The notes under the pieces were generated by a model. That model saw only the letters and a program-made list of their open reading frames with translations. It was not told the DNA's origin and ran no database searches. From positions 620,001 to 684,000 of the forward strand of contig NZ_CP149925.1 in NCBI RefSeq assembly GCF_038087665.1: DNA of 64,000 bases, in the 5' to 3' direction. A program made the position numbers and the translations under genes. The stretch's first letter is position 1, and every line of letters begins with the position of its first letter. Positions 25,438 through 34,990 of the stretch are shown in pieces. Origin of the DNA: Gallaecimonas sp. GXIMD4217. Lineage in GTDB: Bacteria > Pseudomonadota > Gammaproteobacteria > Enterobacterales > Gallaecimonadaceae.

Positions 25438-28400
25438 ACCACCTCCTCGGCGCTGGGCAGGTAACGGCTCATGGCCTGGCCCTTGGGGCCGACCAGGCTG
25501 AAACGGGCCAGGCTGGCGGGCCAGTCGTCCAGCAGGGCCAGGGCCTGGGCCGACCGGCTGTGCTCCAGGTGGCTCTGCAGCAGCCGCTTGATCAGCACGC
25601 TGGCCCCCGCCACCTGGCCGGCGCCCTTGACCTGCAGCGGCTCGGCGCTCAGGTAGAGGGGATCCAGATCCAGCACCAGGGCCAGGCCGCCGGTCATGCC
25701 GGCGCCGAAGTTGCGGCCGGTGGCGCCCAGCACCATCACCAGGCCGGCGGTCATGTATTCGCAGCCGTGGTCGCCGAGGCCCTCCACCACGGCGGTGGCG
25801 CCGCTGTTGCGCACCGCGAAGCGCTCCCCGGCCTGGCCGGCGGCAAAGAGCTGGCCGCCAGTGGCGCCGAACAGGCAGGTGTTGCCCATGATCAGGCTCT
25901 GGCTGGCCTCGAAGCGGCTGCCGCCGGGGGGCTGCAGCACCAGGGTGCCGCCGGCCATGCCCTTGGCCACGTAGTCGTTGGCGTCGCCGGTCAGTCGCAC
26001 CTCCATGCCCGGCACCAGGAAGGCGCCGAAGCTCTGGCCGGCCTGGCCCCGGAAATTAAGGTGGATGGGCTGGGGCGAGCCGGTATCGCCGAAGTCCAGG
26101 GCCAGCCTGCCGGCCAGGGCGGCGGGCACGGCCCTGTCGGTGTTGTTGATGGGGTAGTGGGCCAGCCAGGGCTGGCGGCCGGCCCCGGCCGCTTCGGCAT
26201 CGGCCAGGATGGCGGCATTGAGGCCGGGCTCAGGCCGGTGGCGGACTATGGGAAAGTCCGGCCCCTGGGCCCGGGTGGTGAGCCGGCTCAGGTCCAGCTC
26301 GCCGCGGGGCCTGAGCCAGTGGGCCTTGCCCCTGAGCTTGGCCAGCGAGGCCACGCCCAGCTCGGCCAGCTGCTGGCGCACCTCCTGGGCCAGCATCTGG
26401 AAGAAGTGCTGGACCTGCTCCTGGACGCCCAGGAAGTGATCCCGGCGCAGGCGCTGGTCCTGGGTGGCGACGCCGGTGGCGCAGTTGTTGAGGTGGCAGA
26501 TGCGCAGGTAGCGGCAACCCAGGGCCACCATGGGGGCGGTGCCGAAGCCGAAGCTGTCGGCGCCGAGCAGGGCCGCCTTGATGACGTCGCGGCCGGTCTT
26601 GAGGCCGCCGTCCACCTGCAGCGTTACCTGGTCGCGCAGGCCCTCGCGGATCAGCGCCTGATGGCTTTCGGCCAGGCCCAGCTCCCAGGGCGAGCCGGCG
26701 TACTTGATGGAACTGAGCGGGCTGGCGCCGGTGCCGCCGTCGTAGCCGGACAGGGTGATGTGATCGGCGCCGGCCTTGGCCACGCCACAGGCGATGGTGC
26801 CCACCCCCTGCACCGCCACCAGCTTGACGCTGATGCTGGCCCTGGGGTTGACGGCCCGCAAGTCGAAGATCAGCTGGGCCAGATCCTCGATGGAGTAGAT
26901 GTCATGGTGGGGCGGCGGCGAGATCAGCGTGGTGCCGACCGTGGCGTGGCGCAGCGCGGCGATTTCGGCGGTGACCTTGTGGCCGGGCAGCTGGCCGCCC
27001 TCGCCGGGCTTGGCACCCTGGGCCATCTTGATCTGCAGCACCTCGGCGGTGGCCAGGTATTCCGGGGTGACCCCGAAGCGGCCGGAGGCGATTTGGCGGA
27101 TCTTGGAGCGGGCCTCAGAGCGGCGCCGGGCGGGGGCCTCACCGCCCTCGCCGCTGTTGGAGCGGCCGCCCAGGGTGTTCATGGCCCTGGCCAGGGCCTG
27201 GTGGGCCTCGGGGGAGAGGGCGCCGATGGACATGGCGGCGGTGTCGAAGCGGGGGTAGAGGGCCTCGGCCGGCTCCACCTCTTCCAGGGAAATGGGCGGG
27301 CGATCGCTTTGGACGCTCAGCAGATCGCGCAGGTAGGTCACCGGTCTGGCGTGGACCTGGTCGCTGTAGCCCTGCCAGGCCTCGGGGCTCGGGCTTTGTA
27401 CCGCTTCCTGCAGCAGCTGCACCACCTGGGGCTGCCAGGCGTGGAACTCACCGCCGGGCATGAACTTGAGCAGGCCGCCCAGCGGCAGGGGGCCGGGCAG
27501 GCCGGCCTGATCCCGCCATTGCCGCTGCTGGGCACTAAGGGCATCGAAGCCGTCGCCGCCGATGGGGCTGGTCAGGCGCGGGAAGCACAGGGCGCTGATC
27601 TCCTCGGCCAGGCCCAGTTGATCGAACAGGGCCGAGCCCCGGTAGCTGGCGATGGTGCTGATGCCCATCTTGGAGAGGATCTTGCGCAGGCCGGCGTCGA
27701 TGCCGTTGCGGTAGTTGAGCAGCACCGTCTTGGCGTCGGCCTCCAGGTGGCCGCCGTCGGCCAGGGCCGCCAGGCTCTCGAAGGCCAGGTAGGGATAGAC
27801 GGCGGTGGCGCCCAGGCCCAGCAGCACCGCGAAGTGGTGGGCGTCGCGTACGGTGGCGGATTCCACCAGGATGTTGGTGTCGCAGCGCAGCTCCCTGGTC
27901 ACCAGGCGCTGCTGCACGGCGCCCACGGCCAGGGGCGCCGGGATCTGCAGCCTGTCCTGGTCTATGTCGCGATCGGTGAGCACCAGCAGCACGGCGCCCT
28001 GGCGGGCGGCCCGCTCGGCCTGATCGCAAAGCGCCGTGATGGCCTGGTCCATGGGCTGGTCGTCCGGGAAGGCCAGGGACAGCCGGTGACTCTTGAAGTG
28101 GGCCTGATCCAGGTTCTGCAGCTGGCGCAGATCCGAGTAGAGCAGCACCGGCGAGGCGAACTGCACCCGCCGGCCGAGGCCCGCGGTCTCGCAGAAGACG
28201 TTGTGCTCGCGGCCGATGCAGGTGGTCAGCGACATCACGAAGGCTTCGCGCAGCGGATCCATGGGCGGGTTGGTGACCTGGGCGAAGCGCTGGCGGAAGT
28301 AGTCGTAGAGGCTGCGGGGCTGGTTTGACAGCACCGCCAGGGGAGTGTCGTCGCCCATGGAGCCGATGGGCTCCTTGCCGTCCCGGCCCAGCACCAGCAG

Positions 28401-29804
28401 CACCTCATGGAGCTCCTCCCGGCTCAGCCCGAAATGCTTCTGGTAGCGCCTGAGCCGGTCGTCGCCGAAGTCGCGCTGGCCGGCCTGGCTGGCGGGCAGG
28501 GCCTCGAAGGGCACCAGCTCCTGGTGGGATCTTTCCAGCCAGTCCCGGTAGGGATGGCGGGCGCCCAGCTCGTCGTCTATGGCGTCCGACTGCCAGATCC
28601 GGCCGCTGTAGCTGTCCACGGCCAGCAGCTGGCCGGGGCCGACCCGGCCCTTGGCCACCACCTCGTCGGCGGCGTAGTCCCAGATCCCTACCTCCGAGGC
28701 CAGGGTGAACAGGCCGTCGTCGGTCTGCACCCAGCGGGCCGGACGCAGGCCGTTGCGGTCCAGCTGGCAGGCGGCGAAGCGGCCGTCGCACATCACCACC
28801 CCGGCCGGGCCGTCCCAGGGCTCCATGTGCATGGAGTTGAATTCGAAGAAGGCCTTGCGCTCGTCGCTGAGGGTGCCGTCCTGCTCCCAGGCCGGTGGCA
28901 TGATCAGGCGCATGGCCCGGAACAGATCCATGCCGCCGGCCAGCAGCAGCTCCAGCATGTTGTCCATGGACTGGGAGTCGGAGCCGTCCTCGCAAATGAA
29001 GGGCCTGGCCTGGGGCAGATCCGGCAGCAGCGGCGAGGCCAGCTTGTAGGCCCTGGCCCGGGCCCAGTGGCGGTTGCCGGCGATGGTGTTGATCTCGCCG
29101 TTGTGGGCCAGGTAGCGAAAGGGCTGGGCCAGGGGCCAGCGCGGCAGGGTATTGGTGGAGAAGCGCTGGTGGAACAGGCAGATGGAGCTGGTCAGGCGCA
29201 GGTCGGCCAGATCCGGGTAGAAGCGGGGCAGATCCGCGGCCAGCACCAGGGCCTTGTAGACGATGACCAGGCAGGACAGCGACACCACGTAGGCGTCCAA
29301 GCCCTGATCGGTGAGCCGCTTTTCGAGCCGCCGGCGGGCCATAAACAGCCGCCGCTCCAGCTCCCGCTTGCGCCAGCCCGGCGGGGCATTGACCAGCACC
29401 TGCTCGATACGGGGCCGGCAGCCGTGGGCGATGGGGCCCAGTACGCTTTCGTCCACCGGCACCGGTCGCCAGCCGGCGATGGACAGGGTCTCCACCTCCA
29501 GCTCCTTTTCCAGCAACTGGCGGACCTGGGCGGCCCGGTCCGGATCCCGGGGCAGGAACAGCATGCCGACGGCAAAGCGCCGGGACAGGCGCCAGTCCTG
29601 CTCGGCGGCCAGGGTACGGAAGAAATCAACGGGCAGGCGCAGCAGCAGGCCGCAGCCGTCACCTGTCTTGCCGTCGGCGGCGACACCGCCCCTGTGCTGG
29701 AGCCGGCCCAGGCCCTGCATGGCCAGGCGGATCAGGCGATGACTCTCCTGGCCCTGGGTGTGGGCGATGAGGCCGAAACCGCAGTTGTCGTGTCCTTCAA
29801 GCAT
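25434..29804 (-). CDS. gltB: Glutamate synthase (NADPH) large subunit
   Basis: Converts glutamine and 2-oxoglutarate to two glutamates. The 1456-residue sequence starts MLEGHDNCGFGLIAH, so the nucleophilic Cys is at position 8, exposed after removal of a very short propeptide. The amidotransferase domain is followed by the FMN domain with NTLGGRSNSGEGGEAPARR, the [3Fe-4S] cysteines in CRYLRICHLNNCATG, and the C-terminal GXGXG beta-helix (GNTCLFGATGGQLFAAG). GGAGG lies 7 bp before ATG 29804. Confidence 0.96.
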   Translation of the reverse strand: MLEGHDNCGFGLIAHTQGQESHRLIRLAMQGLGRLQHRGGVAADGKTGDGCGLLLRLPVDFFRTLAAEQDWRLSRRFAVGMLFLPRDPDRAAQVRQLLEKELEVETLSIAGWRPVPVDESVLGPIAHGCRPRIEQVLVNAPPGWRKRELERRLFMARRRLEKRLTDQGLDAYVVSLSCLVIVYKALVLAADLPRFYPDLADLRLTSSICLFHQRFSTNTLPRWPLAQPFRYLAHNGEINTIAGNRHWARARAYKLASPLLPDLPQARPFICEDGSDSQSMDNMLELLLAGGMDLFRAMRLIMPPAWEQDGTLSDERKAFFEFNSMHMEPWDGPAGVVMCDGRFAACQLDRNGLRPARWVQTDDGLFTLASEVGIWDYAADEVVAKGRVGPGQLLAVDSYSGRIWQSDAIDDELGARHPYRDWLERSHQELVPFEALPASQAGQRDFGDDRLRRYQKHFGLSREELHEVLLVLGRDGKEPIGSMGDDTPLAVLSNQPRSLYDYFRQRFAQVTNPPMDPLREAFVMSLTTCIGREHNVFCETAGLGRRVQFASPVLLYSDLRQLQNLDQAHFKSHRLSLAFPDDQPMDQAITALCDQAERAARQGAVLLVLTDRDIDQDRLQIPAPLAVGAVQQRLVTRELRCDTNILVESATVRDAHHFAVLLGLGATAVYPYLAFESLAALADGGHLEADAKTVLLNYRNGIDAGLRKILSKMGISTIASYRGSALFDQLGLAEEISALCFPRLTSPIGGDGFDALSAQQRQWRDQAGLPGPLPLGGLLKFMPGGEFHAWQPQVVQLLQEAVQSPSPEAWQGYSDQVHARPVTYLRDLLSVQSDRPPISLEEVEPAEALYPRFDTAAMSIGALSPEAHQALARAMNTLGGRSNSGEGGEAPARRRSEARSKIRQIASGRFGVTPEYLATAEVLQIKMAQGAKPGEGGQLPGHKVTAEIAALRHATVGTTLISPPPHHDIYSIEDLAQLIFDLRAVNPRASISVKLVAVQGVGTIACGVAKAGADHITLSGYDGGTGASPLSSIKYAGSPWELGLAESHQALIREGLRDQVTLQVDGGLKTGRDVIKAALLGADSFGFGTAPMVALGCRYLRICHLNNCATGVATQDQRLRRDHFLGVQEQVQHFFQMLAQEVRQQLAELGVASLAKLRGKAHWLRPRGELDLSRLTTRAQGPDFPIVRHRPEPGLNAAILADAEAAGAGRQPWLAHYPINNTDRAVPAALAGRLALDFGDTGSPQPIHLNFRGQAGQSFGAFLVPGMEVRLTGDANDYVAKGMAGGTLVLQPPGGSRFEASQSLIMGNTCLFGATGGQLFAAGQAGERFAVRNSGATAVVEGLGDHGCEYMTAGLVMVLGATGRNFGAGMTGGLALVLDLDPLYLSAEPLQVKGAGQVAGASVLIKRLLQSHLEHSRSAQALALLDDWPASLARFSLVGPKGQAMSRYLPSAEEVV

Positions 29805-29940
29805 GCTGCACCTCCACTGCTATTTATGCGGCAAATCAGCATAATTAGCGTTAAAGCGTTGTTGCGAGCAGCCCAGATTAGCCACAAAAACGGGGTCTGG
29901 TCAAATATTGGTCGAGCATGGGCTCTAATAAAGATTCCAT

Positions 29941-29965
29941 AAAAAACGGCGCCGAAGCGCCGTTT
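29941..29965 (-). terminator. Intrinsic terminator after folE2
   Basis: On the minus strand AAACGGCGC-TTCG-GCGCCGTTT is followed by TTT, giving a 9-bp stem with a UUCG tetraloop and a T-run, 20 bp past the folE2 stop. Confidence 0.9.
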
Positions 29966-29985
29966 CTCGAGCCGGATTCAGGGGC

Positions 29986-30909
29986 TCAGGGGCGATAGCC
30001 GCCGGGGACGCCCTTGGTGGTCACGGCCACGGCGTCGTGGGCATGGAGGCTCTCCAGGTGGTTGACCCTGACCTGGAAGTCGCTGATGCCGGCCAGGTTG
30101 TTCAGGGCGTGCTGGATCCGGCGGGCGGCGTCCTCCACGAACATCAGGTTCTGGCCGTTGAGGCGGGCGAATTCCTGTTCGTCCTCGCGCTTGACGGCGG
30201 CCTGGACCGGGGTCTTGAGGGTGTCCTCGATATGGTCCACCAGGGCCTTGACCGGCAGCTCGTCGACCTCGGCCAGTTTGACCCGTACCTCGGCGATGGA
30301 GCGCTGGGAATGGGGGGTGGCCACTATGCCTTCTGTGGTGCCCAGCCACTGGTGCACCTCGGCCATGGATACCGCCTCGCTGGCGCCGAAGCGGTCCTCG
30401 AAGGCGGCCTGGATCAGCTGGCGGGCCAGGGCGGCGGAGCAGGGGCAGGTGGAGGAATAGGGCACTTCCACGGCCAGCTCGGCCTCAAAACGGCCCTCGA
30501 CCAGCTCGCCGGTGACGGCCACAGGGTAGGCCTTCCAGCCGGATTTGCCGCTGAGCAGGGAATCGCGCTTGAGGTGGTAGTCGAAACGGAAGCAGACCCT
30601 GGCGCTGTCGCTGATGTCCTGGTGGCTTGCCACGAAGCCTTCCAGCAGTGTTTGCAGGGCGGACAGGCCCAGGCCCTCGCCGGCGGCCAGCTCTTCCAGC
30701 AGCAGGTAGAGGCGGGACATATGGATGCCCTTGGCAGAGACGTCAATCAGGTTGACGAAGGCTTCCACCTTGGCACTGACGGGACGTGCCGCATCGGCAT
30801 CGGTGCGAACACAAAGGGGCTGGGCGATCTCGCCCATGCCGACCCAGTCCAGGCGGCCTTCGGTTTGCGCCTTGGTGTGGTTGGCGATATCCGGCATCTT
30901 GGCTGGCAT
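29986..30909 (-). CDS. folE2: GTP cyclohydrolase FolE2 (type IB)
   Basis: Makes 7,8-dihydroneopterin triphosphate for folate (and queuosine) synthesis and can use metals other than zinc. The 307-residue sequence starts [15 protein letters not shown] at ATG 30909 (CGGAG ~9 bp upstream) and carries [18 protein letters not shown] with the metal-site Cys, and [15 protein letters not shown]. The frame is open far upstream, but that part is antisense to arcB. It is divergent from arcB across about 150 bp. FolE2 genes are often Zur-controlled; no convincing Zur box was found. Confidence 0.94.
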   Translation of the reverse strand: MPAKMPDIANHTKAQTEGRLDWVGMGEIAQPLCVRTDADAARPVSAKVEAFVNLIDVSAKGIHMSRLYLLLEELAAGEGLGLSALQTLLEGFVASHQDISDSARVCFRFDYHLKRDSLLSGKSGWKAYPVAVTGELVEGRFEAELAVEVPYSSTCPCSAALARQLIQAAFEDRFGASEAVSMAEVHQWLGTTEGIVATPHSQRSIAEVRVKLAEVDELPVKALVDHIEDTLKTPVQAAVKREDEQEFARLNGQNLMFVEDAARRIQHALNNLAGISDFQVRVNHLESLHAHDAVAVTTKGVPGGYRP

Positions 30910-31062
30910 TGATGACTCCGTTTGACTACAGCGCAGGTCGCCCCGGGCGACGAGGTGTGGCTTTATAACACATTTGTGGCGGCGCCTCATCCTGGCAGGC
31001 GTTGCCCGGCGCCCGGCGAGCGGCGACAATAGGACAATCCCTGGACAAGGACCCCTCTCCCC

Positions 31063-33384
31063 ATGATGAAGATCTGGGCCCAGACGTTTATCGAGATCCT
31101 GACCCGCCTGGGCACGGTGCGCTTCAGTATCGCCCTGGTCAGCCTGATCCTGATGCTGTCGCTGATCGGCAACAGCACCACCCGCATCCTGCTGCACGGC
31201 ACCGTCACCGTGCTGGATATCTTCACCCCCATACTGCTGACCTTGCTGACGGCGCCCTGGATCCTCTATTTCTTCCTGGAGATGATCAGCCAGCTGGACA
31301 AGAGCCGCCAGGAGCTGCGCCAGCTGGTGGAACAGCTGGAGCAGATGCGGGCCCAGGACAAGGTGCTCAACGAGAGCCTCAAGGACAAGGTGGACCAGCT
31401 CAACTTCGAGATAGAGGAGCGCAAGAAGGCCGAGCAGGCCCGCCAGGAGGCCATAGACAGGCTCAGCCTGGAGGTGGTGGAGCGCAAGAAGACCCAGGAG
31501 TCCCTGGCCGAGCAGACCGCGCTGCTGCGCTCCTTCATCAATTCCTCGCCGGACATGATCTATTTCCGCAACGAGAAGGGCATCTTCTACGGCTGCAACA
31601 GGGCCGTGGAGGAGGTCACCGGCAAGTCCGAGCAGGAGCTGATCGGCCTGTCCCCCTTCGAGGTCTACCCGGACGAGGTGGCGCTGATGGCCATCGAGAC
31701 CGACAAGCACGTCTTTGAAACCAACCAGCACATCACCTACGAGCAATGGCTGGAATACCCGGACGGCCGCAAGGCCCTGTTCGAGATGCGCAAGGTGCCC
31801 TTCTTCTCCGCCTCCGGCAAGCGCCTGGGCCTGCTGGGCTTCGGCCGCGACATCACCGAGCGCAAGAAGGCCGCCGACGCCCTGGAAAAGGCGGCCAGGG
31901 AAAAGACCCAGTTCATCGCCACCATCAGCCACGAGCTGCGCACGCCGCTGAACGGGGTGGTGGGCCTGGCGCGGATGCTCAGGGACACCGAGCTGACCGA
32001 GGAGCAGCGCTCCTTCGTCAACACCATCTATGTGTCCTCGGTGACCCTGGGCAACATCTTCAACGACATCATCGACATGGACAAGATGGACAGGCGCCGC
32101 CTGGCCATAGTGCCGGAAAGGGTGAATTTCCCCGAGTTCCTGGCCGATCTGCAGAACCTGGCCGAGCTGCTGGCGGGCCAGAAGGGCCTGGATTGCGTGT
32201 TCAGCATCGACGGCGAGCTGCCGGAGCAGGTCCATATCGACGGCACCCGTACCCGCCAGGTGCTGTGGAACCTGCTCGGCAACGCCGTCAAGTTCACCGA
32301 TCAGGGCCGGGTGGGGATCCGGGTGCAGCTGAGCCCGGGCGAGCAGGGCCAGATCGAGGCCCGTTTCGAGGTGTTCGACACCGGCATCGGCATCCCCAAG
32401 GCCGAGCAGGACAAGATCTTCGCCATGTATTACCAGACCGAGGGCGGTGGCCGTAAGCACGCCACCGGCACCGGCATCGGCCTGGCGGTGTCCAGGACCC
32501 TGGTGGAGGCCATGGGCGGCTCCCTGGCGGTGAGCTCGGAGCCCGGCCAGGGCTCGGTGTTCACCCTGTGCCTGAGCCTGCCGCCGGCCGACGGCCAGGA
32601 GCCCGAACCACAGGAGCAGGAAAGCCCCAGCCTGGACATCCTGCTGGTGGAGGACATCGAGCTCAACGTCACCGTGGCCCGCTCGCTGCTGGAGAAGCTG
32701 GGCCACAGGGTGACGGTGGCCATGACCGGCCAGGCGGCCCTGGATGCCGTGGCGGCCCAGGCCTTCGATCTGGTGCTGCTGGACATCCAGCTGCCGGACA
32801 TGACCGGCTTCGACGTGGCCATCGCCCTGCGCGAGCGGGACGACTGCCAGGAGCTGCCGATCGTGGCCCTGACCGCCAACGTCATCAGCGACAAGGATGA
32901 GTACCTGGAGAACGGCATGGACGACGCCATCTCCAAGCCGCTGTCGGTGGAGTCGCTGCGGCTGATCGTCGACGAGTTCTTCGGCGGCCCCGGCGGCGGC
33001 TACCAGCTGGTGCCCGACAACGGCGAGGATCCGGAGCAGGATCAGCTGCTGGACGTGGAGATGCTCAGCCAGTACCTGGAGGCGGTGGGCCCGGACATCC
33101 TGCTGCAGTCCGCCCGGCTGTTCAGGGAACAGATGCCGGAATACATGTCGATACTGGAGTCCAACCTCACCGCCGAGGACGTCAAGGGCACCAGTTGTGA
33201 GGCCCACAAGATCAAGGGCGCCGCCGGCGCCATCGGCCTCAAGCGCATCCAGCAGCTGGCCAACCAGGCCCAGCACAGCGAGCTGCCGGCCTGGGCCGAG
33301 AACATCCAGGACTGGGTGGAGGAGATCGGCCAGAACTGGCGGGCGGATCTGGACTACCTGGAGCAGTGGCTCAGGCAGCAATGA
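31063..33384 (+). CDS. arcB: Aerobic respiration control sensor kinase ArcB
   Basis: Hybrid histidine kinase that senses quinone redox state and phosphorylates ArcA. In 773 residues: two membrane helices (~20-38, ~50-72), a coiled-coil linker (~76-150), PAS (~155-265), kinase with His290 in [15 protein letters not shown], receiver with Asp574 in [15 protein letters not shown], and HPt with His715 in [15 protein letters not shown]. These match E. coli H292/D576/H717 with a two-residue offset. Of the E. coli redox cysteines, C180 is kept (YGCNRA) but C241 is Leu (DGRKALFE). ATG 31066 is an equally good start. Confidence 0.96.
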   Translation: MMKIWAQTFIEILTRLGTVRFSIALVSLILMLSLIGNSTTRILLHGTVTVLDIFTPILLTLLTAPWILYFFLEMISQLDKSRQELRQLVEQLEQMRAQDKVLNESLKDKVDQLNFEIEERKKAEQARQEAIDRLSLEVVERKKTQESLAEQTALLRSFINSSPDMIYFRNEKGIFYGCNRAVEEVTGKSEQELIGLSPFEVYPDEVALMAIETDKHVFETNQHITYEQWLEYPDGRKALFEMRKVPFFSASGKRLGLLGFGRDITERKKAADALEKAAREKTQFIATISHELRTPLNGVVGLARMLRDTELTEEQRSFVNTIYVSSVTLGNIFNDIIDMDKMDRRRLAIVPERVNFPEFLADLQNLAELLAGQKGLDCVFSIDGELPEQVHIDGTRTRQVLWNLLGNAVKFTDQGRVGIRVQLSPGEQGQIEARFEVFDTGIGIPKAEQDKIFAMYYQTEGGGRKHATGTGIGLAVSRTLVEAMGGSLAVSSEPGQGSVFTLCLSLPPADGQEPEPQEQESPSLDILLVEDIELNVTVARSLLEKLGHRVTVAMTGQAALDAVAAQAFDLVLLDIQLPDMTGFDVAIALRERDDCQELPIVALTANVISDKDEYLENGMDDAISKPLSVESLRLIVDEFFGGPGGGYQLVPDNGEDPEQDQLLDVEMLSQYLEAVGPDILLQSARLFREQMPEYMSILESNLTAEDVKGTSCEAHKIKGAAGAIGLKRIQQLANQAQHSELPAWAENIQDWVEEIGQNWRADLDYLEQWLRQQ

Positions 33385-33410
33385 CAAGGCCCCGGCCGGG
33401 GCTGGACAGC

Positions 33411-33436
33411 AAAAAGGCCCCGGTTGGGGCCTTTTC
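33411..33436. terminator. Bidirectional terminator between arcB and arcA
   Basis: AAAAAGGCCCC-GGTT-GGGGCCTTTTC: an 8-bp stem flanked by A and T tracts, between the convergent arcB and arcA ends. A second GC-rich hairpin (33388-33402) precedes it. Confidence 0.9.
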
Positions 33437-34156
33437 TTATTCGGCGGCTTCCAGCTCGCCGCAGAAGCGGTAACCTTCGCCGTGGATGGTGGCGATGATC
33501 TCCGGGGTCTCCGGCACGCTCTCGAAGTGCTTGCGGATGCGGCGGATGGTCACGTCCACGGTGCGGTCGTGGGGCTTGAGCTCGCGGCCGGTCATCTGCT
33601 TGAGCAGGTCGGCGCGGGTCAGGATCTTGCCCGGGTTCTCGATGAAGTGCTGCAGGGCGCGGAACTCGCTGCGGGGCAGCTTGAAGCTCTCGCCCTTGGG
33701 GCTCAGCAGGGAGCGGCTGTTCACTTCCAGGGTCCAGCCGTTGAACTTGTAGCGCTCGACCTGGGCGGCCTCTTCGCTCTTGCCGGTGGACAGGGTGCGA
33801 CCCAGCAGGTTGCGGGCACGTATGGTCAGCTCGCGGGGGTTGAACGGCTTGGTGATGTAGTCGTCGGCACCGATCTCCAGGCCGAGGATCTTGTCCACCT
33901 CGTTGTCACGGCCGGTCAGGAAGATCAGGCCCATGTCGCGGTGCTCGCGGATCTCCCGGGCCAGCAGCAAGCCGTTCTTGCCGGGCAGGTTGATATCCAT
34001 GATCACCAGGTTGATGGGGTTGTTGGCCAGGGCCGAGTGCATCTCTTCTCCGTCGCTGGCTTCATGCACCACATAGCCCTCGGCCTCGAACAGGCCTTTG
34101 AGGGTGGTGCGGGTCACTGTCTCGTCTTCGACAATGAGGATGTGCGGGGTTTGCAT
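33437..34156 (-). CDS. arcA: Two-component response regulator ArcA
   Basis: OmpR/PhoB-type regulator that represses respiratory genes under low oxygen. The 239-residue sequence starts [12 protein letters not shown] at ATG 34156; an in-frame TTG two codons earlier is less likely, since the E. coli protein begins exactly here. The phosphorylation site is Asp54 in [14 protein letters not shown]; the DNA-binding winged helix has [16 protein letters not shown] and [14 protein letters not shown]. Convergent to its kinase gene arcB, whereas the two are unlinked in E. coli. Confidence 0.97.
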   Translation of the reverse strand: MQTPHILIVEDETVTRTTLKGLFEAEGYVVHEASDGEEMHSALANNPINLVIMDINLPGKNGLLLAREIREHRDMGLIFLTGRDNEVDKILGLEIGADDYITKPFNPRELTIRARNLLGRTLSTGKSEEAAQVERYKFNGWTLEVNSRSLLSPKGESFKLPRSEFRALQHFIENPGKILTRADLLKQMTGRELKPHDRTVDVTIRRIRKHFESVPETPEIIATIHGEGYRFCGELEAAE

Positions 34157-34341
34157 GGGCAATACCTAAGTTAATCTCGACAAAATTCGCATCGACTTCG
34201 TGCAGAAGAGCGCACTTGTTGCTACTTCCCTGAATTCTAGCAACTCCGTCCTGTGATGATGATGAACCCTTAAAATCAGCGGCTGTAACCTAAAGCTGAC
34301 TTTTAGGCACAGAGTCCAACATTTAGTTCATGCGGCACATG

Positions 34342-34401
34342 AAAAAACAGGCGGTTAAGTGACCGCGTTGGTCAAAAATGCGCCCCTGCAAGTGGGGCGC
34401 G
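34342..34401 (-). other. Two terminator-like hairpins upstream of arcA
   Basis: Read on the minus strand: GCGCCCC-ACTTGCA-GGGGCGC followed by ATTTTTG (34381-34401), then GCGGT-CACTTA-ACCGC followed by CTGTTTTTTC (34342-34366). They lie about 190-245 bp before the arcA start in a ~350-bp intergenic region. They could form an attenuator in a long arcA leader or end a small RNA. Confidence 0.4.
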
Positions 34402-34510
34402 CAAGTATACTGCACTTAACAGCTCACTAACAACCCAAGTCAGGGTATGGCTTTTGCCCCGGCTTGGGGCCTACACTCAAGCTAGCCCTGCAGCAGAGGA
34501 AAAATGCGGC

Positions 34511-34936
34511 ATGTCCGTTTGGGAACATTATCGAAACACCGTGTTTCTCATGCCCCAGCCCCTTTCCCGGCGCCTTTCTTTTGCCATTATCACCGCCCAC
34601 AACCCCCAAGGCCGCATTTTGTCACCGGCCGCCAACCTGAGCCGCGACAGCCGGCTGCGCCTGGAACTGGAAACCGCCGGTTTCCGCTCCCGTCCCCTGT
34701 GGGGCTGTTCACCCGACTTCCAGCACCAGGAAAAATCCTGGGCGGTGCTGATGCATCGGGATCAGGCCCTGGCCCTGGGCCACAAGCTGGAGCAGAACGC
34801 CATCTACTGGGTGGATCGGGATCTGCTGTTTCTGACCCCCTGCCTGATGCAGGAAGAAGACGAGGAATGCCTGGGCCTGTTCAGCGAACGGGTACACCGC
34901 CAGGCCCCCATGGGGCTCTGGCCCAAGCCCAGGTGA
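34511..34936 (+). CDS. DUF3293 domain protein
   Basis: The 141-residue protein starts at ATG 34511 (MSVWEHYRNTVFLMP), with AGAGGA about 10 bp upstream. The segment RLSFAIITAHNPQGRIL followed by NLSRDSRLRLELE and the end region AIYWVDRDLLFLTPC match the DUF3293 family, whose function is unknown. It is a cytoplasmic single-gene unit between arcA (divergent) and the dehydrogenase operon. Confidence 0.8.
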   Translation: MSVWEHYRNTVFLMPQPLSRRLSFAIITAHNPQGRILSPAANLSRDSRLRLELETAGFRSRPLWGCSPDFQHQEKSWAVLMHRDQALALGHKLEQNAIYWVDRDLLFLTPCLMQEEDEECLGLFSERVHRQAPMGLWPKPR

Positions 34937-34990
34937 CAAAGGCGGGATCAGGGGGTATAACTGACCCGTGGTCATTTAAAGGAGGCGCAG

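Noticed and set aside
25560-28328. A 922-codon plus-strand frame opposite gltB
   Set aside because: Antisense shadow of a high-GC gene: Gly/Gln/His/Ala-rich and without recognisable domains, while gltB shows full family motifs.
30955-30985. Possible Zur box upstream of folE2 (AAATGTGTTATAAAG on the minus strand)
   Set aside because: Only one half resembles the Zur palindrome; the other half does not match. A matrix search with this genome's znuA box would be needed.
29986-33387. A 1133-codon open frame on the minus strand covering folE2 and all of arcB
   Set aside because: Only the last 307 codons are FolE2; the rest is the antisense of arcB, left open by high GC, with low-complexity Leu/Gln/His/Gly content and no domain.
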